A stretch of DNA of 31,053 nucleotides from JAVBJN01 sp031546985 (GCA_031546985.1 JAVBJN010000032.1:1-31053); one strand, 5' to 3'. Positions 7,833-16,679 are shown, numbered from the stretch's first letter. The notes: generated by a model not told the origin, from the sequence alone. Numbers and translations are program-made.

Positions 7833-8927
7833 ATGAAATTCAGGAGCAGTTTACTGGCAGGATTGGTGATGGTATGTTGCATGGTTACAGCGCAAGCACA
7901 ATTGAAGCCGGGTTTTGACCCCCAGGAATACCTTGAAATGCTGGACCTGGTTCGCCGCCAGTCAGACCTGCCTAAACCTGTTAGTGGCTCGGGAACTGCT
8001 TATTTTACGCACGATTACCAATCACCGGAGGTGGGCTTGTTTAACCGTTGGGATTTGTGGGTGCGTGCCGATAAAAAGCTGGCTGTTATTAACATCAGAG
8101 GTACCGTTGGCGAAACGGAGTCGTGGCTGGAAAACTACAACGCTGCGCAAATTCTGGCGATTGGTTCGCTGCAATTGGATAAAAATACCCGGTTCGATTA
8201 CAAACTGGCGGCAGACAGCAGCGCGCATGTACATGCCGGCTGGACGCTGGGACTGGCTTACCTGGCGCCCACTATTGTAGAAAAAGTGAAGGCTTGCTAC
8301 AGCCAGGGCATTAAGGAGTATATTATTATGGGGCATAGCCAGGGTGGCGCTATTGCTTTTTTGCTTACTTCATATCTGCATTACAACAACGATATTCCTA
8401 AAGACATTGTGGTTAAAAGTTATTGCAGTGCTGCGCCCAAACCGGGCAACCAGGAGTATGCCTACGATTTCGATTTCATAACCCGTGGCGGTTGGGCTAT
8501 GCGGGTGGTTAATGCACGCGACTGGGTGCCGGAATCTCCTTTCTCTACCCAAACAACCAGCGATTTTAACGAGGTAAATCCATACCGTGGCATGAAGAAA
8601 AGTTTAAAAGGGCAATCTTTTATGGTGCGAAAAGGTGCCAACTATTTATACAACCGGATGGACCGGCCTACCAAACGATCGGCCAGGAGGTTTACCAATA
8701 TATTGGGCGGGTTTGTGTTTAAAAGAATACAGAAGAAGCTACCCGATTTGCAAAAGCCGCACTATATCTCCAGTCACAGTTATATGACTGCTGGTGTTCC
8801 TGTTGTGCTAATGCCTGATGCGGCATACAACAAGCTTTTTCCCTTTGATGGGAAGAATGTATTTGTGCACCACCTGCTCGATCCTTACGCATATCTCGTA
8901 AATAGTATTTACCTGAGCGGCAATTAG
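7833..8927 (+). CDS. Secreted class 3 lipase-family protein
   Basis: Alpha/beta hydrolase of the Lipase_3 family. Residues 1-22 are a signal peptide (ends AQAQ). The nucleophile elbow GHSQGG lies at 167-172 with S169. An Asp in NARDWVPESPF (D230) fits the usual DPVP-like acid position of the family, and a His in HSYMTAG or the later HHLLDPY can complete the triad. INIRGT at 87-91 is the usual oxyanion-region motif. Expected to act on acyl esters in the periplasm or outside the cell. Divergent from mntH and followed by a convergent methionine operon. 364 aa, somewhat long for the domain; the C-terminal 60-70 residues hold no recognised sorting signal. Confidence 0.85.
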   Translation: MKFRSSLLAGLVMVCCMVTAQAQLKPGFDPQEYLEMLDLVRRQSDLPKPVSGSGTAYFTHDYQSPEVGLFNRWDLWVRADKKLAVINIRGTVGETESWLENYNAAQILAIGSLQLDKNTRFDYKLAADSSAHVHAGWTLGLAYLAPTIVEKVKACYSQGIKEYIIMGHSQGGAIAFLLTSYLHYNNDIPKDIVVKSYCSAAPKPGNQEYAYDFDFITRGGWAMRVVNARDWVPESPFSTQTTSDFNEVNPYRGMKKSLKGQSFMVRKGANYLYNRMDRPTKRSARRFTNILGGFVFKRIQKKLPDLQKPHYISSHSYMTAGVPVVLMPDAAYNKLFPFDGKNVFVHHLLDPYAYLVNSIYLSGN

Positions 8928-8943
8928 TCACTGGCTGTTAGCC

Positions 8944-8983
8944 AAAAAATGAAGGCCGTTCCGCAGTATGCTTCCCGGCCTTC
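8944..8983 (-). terminator. Terminator of the methionine operon
   Basis: Arms GAAGGCCG (8951-8958) and CGGCCTTC (8976-8983) enclose a 17-nt loop. Read leftward the stem is followed by ATTTTTTGG. It lies just after the homoserine dehydrogenase stop codon. Confidence 0.75.
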
Positions 8984-8988
8984 CCCCT

Positions 8989-10188
8989 CTATATATGCAG
9001 AATCTTATTGTCGATAGCCAGCACGTTTACTTCTGGCAGCTTTAGCCAACCCGCATTGCGCAGGTTGCGAAGTTTAATGTTGCCAATCAGGTAATTGCCG
9101 GCTTTGGACTGATGGGTGGTTTCGATGTTTTCAAAATCGGTAAGGTTAATAACCGTGCTGCTGCTGTAACGCACATAAATCTTGAGCAGGTAATCTTCCT
9201 GGAGTCCCTCAATAGGGTGTTGCTGCAACTTTTTGTACTCGTATTTATACTGGTAAGTGAGTGCCGAAATATCGGACAGCACTGCCGAGCCGGTAGGGGT
9301 ACCGCCCGCGCCTTTACCCACAAAAGCCTGGTGCTCAGAGAAAGCACTTTCTACCCAGGCTGCATTGTATTCATTTTCGATGGTTGCAAAAAAGTGGTCG
9401 GTAGGTACCAGGTGTGGCAGCACATAAGCCGCTACTTTACCATTGGTTTTATATGCTTTGGGCAGCAGTTTTACAATACACTGGTGGTTGCGTGCAAAGG
9501 CAATATCAAAATCGTTGAGGCGGTGAATACCAAAGTGAAACACCTCCTCCGGGTTTACGAACAGGCCAAAAGCGTGCAGCAGTAAAATGCACAGTTTGTA
9601 TTTGGCATCATATCCTTCAATATCGAGGGTAGGGTCTGCTTCTGCAAAACCTTTGTCCTGCGCTTCTTTCAGCGCTACATCAAAACTCTTGTTGTTGTTA
9701 AAAATGTTGGTAAGGATGTAGTTGGTAGAGCCATTAAAAATACCTTCAATACCGTTCAGCAAATCGTTGTCGTAATATTCTTCCAGGTTACGGATAACGG
9801 GAATACTCGCACAGGCCGATGCTTCGTACAGCAAAGCCGTTTGGTGTTCTTTCTGCAATTGCACCAATTCTTCGAGGTGCTCGGCAATCATTTTTTTGCT
9901 GGCCGATACTACTGCTTTCTTGTTTTTAAGCGCGGTGGTTACAATCTCATACGCAGCGTCTGCTTCAGAAATCAGCTCCACAATTACATCAATCTCAGGA
10001 TCGTTCAGCAGTTCATCACGGTCGGTGGTGAAAAGGCTTTTGTCGATAGGCCGTTCTTTATCCGGGTGTTTGATACAGATCTTCTTAATGCTGGCATTGA
10101 TGCCCTTGGTCTTGTGCAGTACTTCGTATAAGCCCTGGCCAACGCAGCCAAAGCCAAATATGCCTAATTGTATGGGTTTTGAACTCAT
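8989..10188 (-). CDS. hom: Homoserine dehydrogenase
   Basis: Reduces aspartate semialdehyde to homoserine, the branch point towards methionine and threonine, in the cytoplasm. The NAD(P)-binding motif GFGCVGQG starts at residue 12. The family signature FNGSTNYIL lies at 151-159 and EADPTLDIEGYDAKYKL at 183-199, carrying the catalytic Asp/Lys region. Length is 399 aa. The part after the catalytic domain (about 320-399) is short and does not show a clear ACT domain, and there is no fused aspartate kinase. It lies 23 nt downstream of the trans-sulfuration gene on the same strand, so it should share the SAM riboswitch control. Confidence 0.93.
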   Translation of the reverse strand: MSSKPIQLGIFGFGCVGQGLYEVLHKTKGINASIKKICIKHPDKERPIDKSLFTTDRDELLNDPEIDVIVELISEADAAYEIVTTALKNKKAVVSASKKMIAEHLEELVQLQKEHQTALLYEASACASIPVIRNLEEYYDNDLLNGIEGIFNGSTNYILTNIFNNNKSFDVALKEAQDKGFAEADPTLDIEGYDAKYKLCILLLHAFGLFVNPEEVFHFGIHRLNDFDIAFARNHQCIVKLLPKAYKTNGKVAAYVLPHLVPTDHFFATIENEYNAAWVESAFSEHQAFVGKGAGGTPTGSAVLSDISALTYQYKYEYKKLQQHPIEGLQEDYLLKIYVRYSSSTVINLTDFENIETTHQSKAGNYLIGNIKLRNLRNAGWLKLPEVNVLAIDNKILHI

Positions 10189-10211
10189 TAGTGTCTTTAT
10201 GTTTGAGGTGA

Positions 10212-11390
10212 TTATGCTGTTATTGCTGTTGCGGGTTCCTTTACGGTTACGCTTTTTTCAATGGCTTGCAGAATGTCCTGCAACAAGTCTTCGGCTTCTT
10301 CAATCCCAACCGACAAGCGGATGAGGGAATCCTGTACGCCATTGGCCTGCCGCACTTCCGAAGGGATGGACTTGTGGGTCATTTGCGCCGGATGCGCCAC
10401 CAGGCTTTTTACACCGCCCAGGCTCTCGGCCAGTTTAAAGTAGCGGGTAGCAGTTACCACCTGGTTGGCAGCTTCGATGGTATCGTTTTTAAGGCTAAAA
10501 CTGATGATGCTGCCAAAGCTTTTTTGCTGCTTTTGGGCAATATGGTGGTTGGGATGGCTCTCCAGCCCCGGGTAGAATATTTTATCGATATGCGGGCAGT
10601 GTTGCAGTTGCTGTGCAATCTTGAGCGCGTTGGCCGACTGGTGCGAGGTGCGCAGTTCCAGTGTTTCAATACCACGTATGGTAAGCCAGCTGTCGAATGG
10701 CCCCAGGATGCTGCCGCAGGCGTTTTGGTAAAATTTGATGCGCTCTGCCAGGTAAGGAGTATTTACCACAACCAATCCTGCAATTACATCGCTATGGCCG
10801 GCAATGTATTTGGTAGCGCTGTGCAGCACAATGTCGGCACCCAGATCAATGGGGCGTTGCAGCACCGGAGATGCAAAAGTATTGTCTACCACTACGAGCG
10901 CGCCTCTTTCATGCGCAATCTGGCTGATGGCTTCAATATCGCAGATCTTGAGTGTAGGGTTGGTAGGCGTTTCGAGCCATACCAAACGGGTTTTAGACGT
11001 TACGGCGCGGGCCACATTGCTTACATCGCTGGTATCTACAAACTTGATTTTAATGCCAAATTTCTGGTACACCTGGGTAAGCAGGCGGTAAGTGCCGCCG
11101 TAGATATCGTCTACCGCAACGATCTCGTCGCCGCTTTCGAGCACTTTGAGTACGGTATCTACTGCTGCAAGGCCGCTGGCAAAGGCAAATCCGGCGTGGC
11201 CGTTTTCGAGTTTGGCAATAAGGTCTTCCAGTACTTTACGGGTAGGGTTGTTGCTGCGGGAGTAATCAAAGCCTTTGTTTTGGCCAGGCGCTTCCTGTAC
11301 AAACGTAGAGGTTTGGTAAATGGGTACAGCTATAGAGCCGGTTAAGGGATCTACGGGAATAGCGTGTAAGATTTCGGTGATGGTAGACAT
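10212..11390 (-). CDS. Cys/Met metabolism PLP enzyme (cystathionine synthase/lyase family)
   Basis: PLP-dependent trans-sulfuration enzyme. The PLP lysine is K194 in SATKYIAGHSDV; YSRSNNPTR (43-51) binds the cofactor phosphate of the neighbouring subunit; DNTFASP (169-175) and the SLGGVKSLVAHPAQMTH stretch are family marks. Length 392 aa is normal. MetB, MetC, MetZ and methionine gamma-lyase share these motifs, so the reaction is not settled; location behind a SAM-I riboswitch and next to hom favours an anabolic role, i.e. cystathionine gamma-synthase or O-acetylhomoserine sulfhydrylase. Start ATG 11390 is preceded by CAGGAAA, a fair ribosome site. Confidence 0.9.
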   Translation of the reverse strand: MSTITEILHAIPVDPLTGSIAVPIYQTSTFVQEAPGQNKGFDYSRSNNPTRKVLEDLIAKLENGHAGFAFASGLAAVDTVLKVLESGDEIVAVDDIYGGTYRLLTQVYQKFGIKIKFVDTSDVSNVARAVTSKTRLVWLETPTNPTLKICDIEAISQIAHERGALVVVDNTFASPVLQRPIDLGADIVLHSATKYIAGHSDVIAGLVVVNTPYLAERIKFYQNACGSILGPFDSWLTIRGIETLELRTSHQSANALKIAQQLQHCPHIDKIFYPGLESHPNHHIAQKQQKSFGSIISFSLKNDTIEAANQVVTATRYFKLAESLGGVKSLVAHPAQMTHKSIPSEVRQANGVQDSLIRLSVGIEEAEDLLQDILQAIEKSVTVKEPATAITA

Positions 11391-11476
11391 TTTCCTGATT
11401 TTTTTCTGTTGTTAAACAATTGGAGCTTATCAGGAGAATGCAGTTGGGCAGGCTAAGTATCCTGCCGGAGTAGCGT

Positions 11477-11517
11477 AAAAACAAAAACGCTCTTCCGACA
11501 AGTCGAAAGAGCGTTTT
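11477..11517 (-). terminator. Expression-platform terminator of the SAM riboswitch
   Basis: Read leftward: AAAACGCTCTT (11517-11507), a loop containing CGAC-AA-GTCG, then AAGAGCGTTTT (11494-11484) followed by TGTTTTT. The perfect 11-bp stem plus U-tract lies between the aptamer and the coding start, as expected for a transcriptional off-switch when SAM is bound. Confidence 0.88.
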
Positions 11518-11549
11518 AATATGCTGAATATCAAAAGGCAACTTTACAA

Positions 11550-11656
11550 CTTATCTGCATCGTACTTACGTACGAATGGAATTAGCACCTTGTAGTTGTT
11601 ACACTACAGGTTGCTAAGGCTTCACAGGGCCAGTCCCTCTGCCTTTCTTGATAAGC
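11550..11656 (-). promoter_or_regulatory. SAM-I riboswitch aptamer
   Basis: Read on the minus strand the aptamer has P1 arms CTTATC (from 11655) and GATAAG (to 11550), the conserved GAGGGACTGGCCC block, GAAGCCTTAGCAACC, a P3 hairpin (TGTAGT...ACTACA), AAGGTGCTAATTCC, and a P4 hairpin TCGTAC-GTAA-GTACGA. These are the conserved core parts of the SAM-I (S-box) class in the correct order. It lies upstream of the terminator and the two methionine genes, so high SAM should shut them off. Confidence 0.96.
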
Positions 11657-11676
11657 AAAACTTTAAAGAACGAGTG

Positions 11677-11707
11677 CAAAGATAGGAGCGGAAATTATAT
11701 CTCCAAA
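11677..11707 (-). promoter_or_regulatory. Promoter of the methionine operon
   Basis: Read leftward: TTTG (11707-11704), 19 nt, then TATCTTTG (11684-11677). This is an exact match to the Bacteroidota consensus TTTG-N19-TAnnTTTG and places the transcript start about 15 nt before the riboswitch. Confidence 0.85.
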
Positions 11708-11764
11708 AAAAATTGTCATGTGTTACACTGGAATAATAAAAATCCGGAAAAGGAAATATTGCTA

Positions 11765-11787
11765 AAACCCTTTGCTGTAAAGGGTTT
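11765..11787. repeat. Inverted repeat in the leader region
   Basis: AAACCCTTT - GCTGT - AAAGGGTTT, a perfect 9-bp stem with a 5-nt loop between the methionine promoter and the SpecR-family gene. There is no U-tract after it on either strand. It may be an operator or a leader hairpin. The rest of 11788-11950 shows no feature apart from an in-frame extension of the next gene. Confidence 0.5.
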
Positions 11788-11950
11788 GGTGAAATGATGA
11801 TTTTACTGAAAAAAATATTTCATTTGGGTTTTCTGTTTGGTGCAGGTAATGAACGTAAACAGAGAACAGGTACAAGAATTGGTATTATCGGTGTTTTTAG
11901 AGATATTAACACTATACAACCAATGCACACCAAAAGAAAGAAGAGGAGAT

Positions 11951-14041
11951 ATGGCCAAAAAACAGAAGAAAACACGGGCCCAGTTTTGGGAGGAAGTAAA
12001 GAATGGAAGGGATGCCAATCTCAATGTGCCCATATTGGTAGAGCTGGTGCGTTTCATTCGTCCTAAAAGAATGAAGGATGTAAATACCGCCCGTGAAAAC
12101 CTATTGCATGTAATTGCCGATGTAGAGCGGGATCATGCCTTACGCGAACGTTTGAAAGGTATTATAGCGGACGTGATTGCGGAGAAAAACGCGGAGTCGT
12201 TGTTTGCAGAGAGTGGGGTACAAAGCGGCAAGGGATTTATACAGGAAGTGATCAGAAAACTGCGGGAAAAAGTATTGCCGCCGCTGCCCGATAAAGAATC
12301 GTTGCAGTACGTATTGTCGCGGGTGTTTTCTAACCTGCACGATTATGTTTGGGTAAAGGGCATAGAAGATGAGTGGTGGATGCAGTTGTTTAACCTGCTG
12401 AGCACCGATCGTAGCGATGAAGTGAAGGAAAAGCACCTGAAGAACCTGATCCGGGCCATTAACCGGCTTTCTTACCGCATTGCCTCTGTTGGGTACGAAA
12501 CCGATATCGTATCGCGGTTCAGCAACCAGGATGCGTTTGCAATACCTTTTCTGCAACAAAACCGGCGCTGGTCTTTCCTGGTGCGGCAGGTGCATTTAAA
12601 CGCGACCTTCCGTGGCGAGCAGATGAATGAAACCATCGACCTGGTGCGGCATTCGATCAAAGAATGCAAACACAATCTTTACCTGCTTAAAGAAACGAAC
12701 GAAGAATCGGGTACCAGCCTGGAGCAGACCTACCAATTGCAACGGACTTACCAGCAAATTAAACGGATGGAGCTGCTGCTCGACCTGCTGGATGAGCGGG
12801 TTATCCTGGATGAAGAACTCAGGCTGGTAAAGACCTTCAAGGAATTTGTATTTCACGAAAACAAACGATACAGCCTGCGCAACCTGTACCAGCAAAATAT
12901 TGGTATGCTGGCTTACCAGATTACCGAACATAAAAGCGAAACGGGGGAGCATTACATTACCAGTAATCTCAAAGAATATGTACGCTTCTTTTATGCAGCC
13001 GCTGGCGGTGGGGTAATTGTAGCATTTGCAGCGTTGTTCAAAGCTTTGCTGCACCATGTGCACATGGCGTTGTTCTGGCAATATTTCTTTTATGGCTTAA
13101 ACTATGCTATCGCTTTCGTTATCATTTTTGCCACGCATACTTCGCTGGCTACCAAGCAGCCGGCTATGACGGCCACAGCGCTGGCCCGCTCGCTTGACTC
13201 GCGTAAAACGGGTAAGGTATCGCTGCATGGCCTGGCGCTTACGTTTGGCAAGGTTTGGCGCAGCCAGTTTATTGCATTTGTAGGCAACCTGATAGTGGTG
13301 TTTCCGCTGTCGTACGCTTTAATGTACGGGCTCGATTATTTCTTTCATTTTAAACTGCTGAGCCCGGCCGAGTCGGTGCAGGCATTGAACGACCAGAACC
13401 CCGCACGGAGCCTGGCCTGGTTGTATGCCAGTATTACGGGTGTGGCGCTGTTTCTGTCCGGCATTATTTCAGGATATTTCGATAACCTGGTAAGTTATGC
13501 CAAGATAGGTCCCCGCATTAAAGTGCACCCTGGGTTAAACCAGTTTTTTTCGCATAAGCGGCTCGATAAAATAGCCAACTACCTGGATGCCAACCTGGGA
13601 GGGCTGATTGGTAATATTACCCTCGGTTTTATGCTGGGATATGCTACTTTGGTGGGCAATTTCTTTGGTATTCCGTTCGATATACGGCACATTACCATTT
13701 CTACGGCATATTACGCTTTTGGGGTACTGGGCCTGGAGCATCACCTGAGCGATGGCATGTGGATAGGTACCACAATAGGCGTGCTGGGCATTGGTTTCTT
13801 CAACTTTCTGGTAAGTTTCTCGCTGGCTTTTTACGTGGCCGTAAAATCGCGGGGTTTGGGTATGCGCCAGCTGCCGGTAGTAGGTGTGCTCATATTGCGG
13901 TATTTTAGGCAGTATCCGGTAGATTTTGTGTTTCCGCCGCCTTATGAGCGCAAAGAGGAAGAAGTTTTTCCCGAATTGGAGCAACAGGAAGCGCTTGGTG
14001 CAGAAATGGAAGAACGAGAAAGAGTCAATTTGCCTTCCTAA
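11951..14041 (+). CDS. Gcr/SpecR-family polytopic membrane protein
   Basis: Matches in overall form the family once named site-specific recombinase Gcr (SpecR). Residues 1-320 are hydrophilic and helix-rich, with many charged residues and likely coiled coils. From about 345 on there are some eight hydrophobic segments, with the loop GPRIKVHPGLNQFFSHKRLDKIANYLDAN split as GPRIKVHPGLNQFF then SHKRLDKIANYLD, a family hallmark. The C-terminus is acidic. No tyrosine or serine recombinase motif is visible, and the many membrane helices argue against recombinase activity. ATG 11951 follows AAGAGGAGAT, a strong ribosome site; the frame is open further up (ATG 11849, TTG 11837), giving up to 38 more residues. 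696 aa from the chosen start. Confidence 0.78.
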   Translation: MAKKQKKTRAQFWEEVKNGRDANLNVPILVELVRFIRPKRMKDVNTARENLLHVIADVERDHALRERLKGIIADVIAEKNAESLFAESGVQSGKGFIQEVIRKLREKVLPPLPDKESLQYVLSRVFSNLHDYVWVKGIEDEWWMQLFNLLSTDRSDEVKEKHLKNLIRAINRLSYRIASVGYETDIVSRFSNQDAFAIPFLQQNRRWSFLVRQVHLNATFRGEQMNETIDLVRHSIKECKHNLYLLKETNEESGTSLEQTYQLQRTYQQIKRMELLLDLLDERVILDEELRLVKTFKEFVFHENKRYSLRNLYQQNIGMLAYQITEHKSETGEHYITSNLKEYVRFFYAAAGGGVIVAFAALFKALLHHVHMALFWQYFFYGLNYAIAFVIIFATHTSLATKQPAMTATALARSLDSRKTGKVSLHGLALTFGKVWRSQFIAFVGNLIVVFPLSYALMYGLDYFFHFKLLSPAESVQALNDQNPARSLAWLYASITGVALFLSGIISGYFDNLVSYAKIGPRIKVHPGLNQFFSHKRLDKIANYLDANLGGLIGNITLGFMLGYATLVGNFFGIPFDIRHITISTAYYAFGVLGLEHHLSDGMWIGTTIGVLGIGFFNFLVSFSLAFYVAVKSRGLGMRQLPVVGVLILRYFRQYPVDFVFPPPYERKEEEVFPELEQQEALGAEMEERERVNLPS

Positions 14042-14058
14042 GCTTTTTTGTATCTTGC
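14029..14058 (+). promoter_or_regulatory. Possible trpS promoter with very short leader
   Basis: TTTG (14029-14032), 18 nt, then TATCTTGC (14051-14058), one base off TAnnTTTG. It overlaps the end of the previous gene. The trpS start codon lies only 6 nt after the -7 box, so the transcript would be almost leaderless. Confidence 0.45.
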
Positions 14059-14064
14059 CATCCT

Positions 14065-15063
14065 ATGCAGAAAGAGATTGTTGTAAGTGGAATCCGGTCT
14101 ACAGGATTCCTGCATTTAGGGAACTATTTTGGGGCTATTCGCAATTATGTAAAGATGCAGGAGGAGTTTAACTGTTACTTTTTTGTGGCAGATTATCACT
14201 CCCTTACCACGCATCCCGATCCTAAATACCTGCGCGGAAACGTTTTTCGGGTAGTGGCAGAAAACATAGCCAGTGGCCTGGATCCTGAAAAGGTAGCCCT
14301 GTACGCGCAGAGCGATATTCCCGAAATTCCGGAACTGTACCTCATGCTCAATATGCTGGCTTATAAAGGAGAACTGGAAAAAACGGCTTCGTTTAAAGAT
14401 AAGGCACGCCAGCAACCGCAGAATGTAAACGCAGGATTGCTTACCTATCCTACACTTATGGCGGCCGACGTGCTTATACACAAAGCGGTGAAAGTGCCTG
14501 TAGGTAAAGACCAGGAGCAACACCTGGAAATGGCCCGCAACTTTGCACAGCGTTTTAACCACCGCTATGGAGAGCTGTTTCCGGAACCGCAACCCTTTAA
14601 CTATGGTGCCGAACTGGTTAAAATACCCAGCCTGGACGTAAACGGTAAAATGAGCAAAAGTGAAAACGAAAATGCCACCATTTATCTGGCCGATAGCGAC
14701 GAACTGATTCGCAAAAAGGTGATGAAAGCCAAAACCGATGGCGGACCTACCGAACATGATTCTATAAAACCCGATTATATCGAAAACCTGTTTTTGTTGA
14801 TGAAACTGGTATCTGCACCGGAAACGCTGGCTTCATTTGATGCCGCATACAACAATTGTACGGTGCGCTACGGCGATATGAAAAAACAACTGGCAGAAGA
14901 TATGGTGGCGTTTGTGGCACCTATCCGCGAAAAAGCCACCGCTTTGCAGCAGGATGAAGCACAATTGGGCAAAATTCTGAAAGCAGGTGCAGAAAAAGCC
15001 CGCGAAAGCGCTTCGCGCACTATTGCGGAAGCCCGCCAACTGATAGGCATTCATTACTACTAA
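14065..15063 (+). CDS. trpS: Tryptophanyl-tRNA synthetase
   Basis: Charges tRNA-Trp with tryptophan; class I, cytoplasmic homodimer. The HIGH-type motif is TGFLHLGN (13-20), KMSKS is at 195-199, and the tryptophan/ATP pocket motifs AADVLIHKA (133-141) and VPVGKDQEQH (144-153) are all present. 332 aa, the usual bacterial length. It is followed 23 nt later by the deoxynucleoside kinase, so the two are probably co-transcribed. Confidence 0.97.
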   Translation: MQKEIVVSGIRSTGFLHLGNYFGAIRNYVKMQEEFNCYFFVADYHSLTTHPDPKYLRGNVFRVVAENIASGLDPEKVALYAQSDIPEIPELYLMLNMLAYKGELEKTASFKDKARQQPQNVNAGLLTYPTLMAADVLIHKAVKVPVGKDQEQHLEMARNFAQRFNHRYGELFPEPQPFNYGAELVKIPSLDVNGKMSKSENENATIYLADSDELIRKKVMKAKTDGGPTEHDSIKPDYIENLFLLMKLVSAPETLASFDAAYNNCTVRYGDMKKQLAEDMVAFVAPIREKATALQQDEAQLGKILKAGAEKARESASRTIAEARQLIGIHYY

Positions 15064-15086
15064 CCATCATCAAGCCAGAGAGAACC

Positions 15087-15725
15087 ATGGCAACAAAAAG
15101 AAAAAGTATTAAACATATTGCAGTAGCCGGCAACATTGGTGCCGGTAAAACCACCCTTACCAGCATTCTGGCCAAGCATTTTGGCTGGGATGCCCAGTAC
15201 GAGGATGTGGAGCATAACCCATACCTGTTCGATTTTTACGAAGACATGCACCGTTGGTCATTCAACCTGCAGGTCTACTTTTTGAACAACAGGCTCAACC
15301 AGCTGCTCGAAATCCAGAATGCAACCCGCCCTGTAATCCAGGACAGAACCATCTATGAGGATGCGCATATTTTTGCGCCCAACTTGTATGAAATGGGACT
15401 GATGGCCAAGCGTGATTTTGAGAATTATTACAACTTCTTTGGCACACTTAAACGTATGGTGAGCCCGCCCGATTTGTTGATTTACCTTAAAGCCTCGGTG
15501 CCCAAACTGGTAGATCAGATACAGAAGCGGGGCCGGGAGTTTGAAGAAAACATTCGCCTTGATTACCTCAAAAGACTTAACCACCTGTACGACGATTGGA
15601 TAGACCATTACAAAGATGGCCCGTTGCTGGTGATCGATATTGATAAAACCGACTTTACCGAAAATGAAACCGACCTGGCCGATGTAATTCGCAGGGTAGA
15701 TGCTGAGGTGAACGGGTTGTTCTGA
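15087..15725 (+). CDS. Deoxynucleoside kinase (dNK family)
   Basis: Phosphorylates a deoxynucleoside (dA/dG/dC-type) for salvage of dNTP precursors. P-loop GNIGAGKT at 15-22, the DR(T/S) substrate and lid region QDRTIYEDAHIF at 85-96, and an Arg-rich lid (KRGREFEENIRLDYL). 212 aa, normal for the bacterial deoxyadenosine/deoxyguanosine kinase group; specificity is not resolved. The last codons, V-N-G-L-F-stop, and the first bases after them recur in diverged form at 18783-18812 next to the duplicated ispD start. Confidence 0.93.
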   Translation: MATKRKSIKHIAVAGNIGAGKTTLTSILAKHFGWDAQYEDVEHNPYLFDFYEDMHRWSFNLQVYFLNNRLNQLLEIQNATRPVIQDRTIYEDAHIFAPNLYEMGLMAKRDFENYYNFFGTLKRMVSPPDLLIYLKASVPKLVDQIQKRGREFEENIRLDYLKRLNHLYDDWIDHYKDGPLLVIDIDKTDFTENETDLADVIRRVDAEVNGLF

Positions 15726-15744
15726 CCAGAAAAATAGTTTCTTA

Positions 15745-15776
15745 AAATGGGTGTACCTAACCGGGTATGCCCATTT
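15745..15776 (+). terminator. Terminator after the deoxynucleoside kinase
   Basis: A 13-bp stem with two G-U pairs (AAATGGGTGTACC / GGTATGCCCATTT) around a 6-nt loop, then CTATTTAGG, a weak U-tract. It lies 20 nt after the stop codon and probably ends the trpS transcript. Confidence 0.6.
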
Positions 15777-15795
15777 CTATTTAGGGCGAGTTGGT

Positions 15796-15810
15796 AACTT
15801 AGTCGACTAA
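15796..15810. repeat. Palindromic motif AACTTAGTCGACTAA, copy 1
   Basis: Contains the perfect 12-bp palindrome TTAGTCGACTAA (15799-15810). The same 15 bases recur at 21432-21446 inside a 32-bp palindrome ahead of the JAB-Rpn chimera. It lies between the deoxynucleoside kinase terminator and the next gene. Confidence 0.7.
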
Positions 15811-15874
15811 TATACCCTTTGTTGTTTTGGATGGTTGGTGTTTTTTATAGATTCATTCTACCAAACCAATCATT

Positions 15875-16675
15875 ATGAAAAGCATTGTTACACTTGGGGC
15901 GTTTTGTGCTCTGCCGGTATGTGCTGCCGCACAGTGTCACCGGGAATTATTTAGCGCGTCCGGGCTTAATCCTTCGCCAGCAGCATTATCTACTCCGTTT
16001 GAAGACCATGCAGGGTTGCTTGCTTTTACTTCCCGTAAAAGTGCCGGAGCCATTTATCAAAACCCCTCTGCCATCCAGGGGTTTCGTTTTATATCGTGCC
16101 AGGGCATACTCCCGTTTCAATCCTTTACCGTTAGCGCGGCCTGGAACCAATTAGGTTTTTCAGATTATCGCGAGCAGGAAGCCCATCTTAAAGTAGCCAT
16201 ACGCGCCGGTAAAAAGGCGGGTATCGGTGCCGGGTTTCATTATTTTACCCGTATTGCCGGGGCTTATGGCAAGCAACCGGGGTATGCTTTCTCTGTAGGT
16301 ATGGCTGTTAAACCTGATCCCCGCTGGTTGTTATCGGCACAGGTTCAGAATCCTGCTGAGTTTAAGTTTAATGACAGCCAAACCATTGTGCCGGTAAATT
16401 ATGGACTTAAGATCGCACATGGTTTGTCTAATCAGGTGGTGCTGGGCCTGAGCCTTAGCAAGTATAACCGCGATCCGTTGCAGCCATTTCTGTTTGCCGG
16501 TTACCAGCCGCACGAACGTTGGGGAATTAATGGCGGAGTAGGTATAAATCCTGCACAGGCAGGCGCTGCGCTGTATGTAACCCTGGGTGGGTTTACATTC
16601 TGGGGTAGTTTGCAATACAACCAATGGCTGGGCACTACGCCCGGCGCTGCTTTCTCGTTTGCTGGAAAATCCTGA
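15875..16675 (+). CDS. Predicted outer-membrane barrel protein, PorV/PorQ-like
   Basis: Signal peptide at residues 1-19 (ends VCAAAQ). The rest alternates in the way of short amphipathic beta strands with aromatic ends (AAWNQLGFSDY, AGFHYFTRI, YAFSVGMAV, LSAQVQNP, ALYVTLGGFTFWGSLQYNQW), resembling small Bacteroidota barrel proteins of the PorV/PorQ type. FTSRKSAGAIYQNPSAI resembles the N-terminal NPA region of such proteins. Function is unknown. Only four bases separate its stop from the next start, so it is translated together with the HhH-barrel protein and likely works with it. Confidence 0.65.
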   Translation: MKSIVTLGAFCALPVCAAAQCHRELFSASGLNPSPAALSTPFEDHAGLLAFTSRKSAGAIYQNPSAIQGFRFISCQGILPFQSFTVSAAWNQLGFSDYREQEAHLKVAIRAGKKAGIGAGFHYFTRIAGAYGKQPGYAFSVGMAVKPDPRWLLSAQVQNPAEFKFNDSQTIVPVNYGLKIAHGLSNQVVLGLSLSKYNRDPLQPFLFAGYQPHERWGINGGVGINPAQAGAALYVTLGGFTFWGSLQYNQWLGTTPGAAFSFAGKS

Positions 16676-16679
16676 TGTT

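Noticed and set aside
10266..11345. 359-codon open frame on the plus strand
   Set aside because: It is antisense to the trans-sulfuration gene, whose PLP motifs are clear; the long open frame results from codon use.
14116..14757. 213-codon open frame on the minus strand
   Set aside because: Antisense to trpS, whose HIGH and KMSKS motifs are intact.
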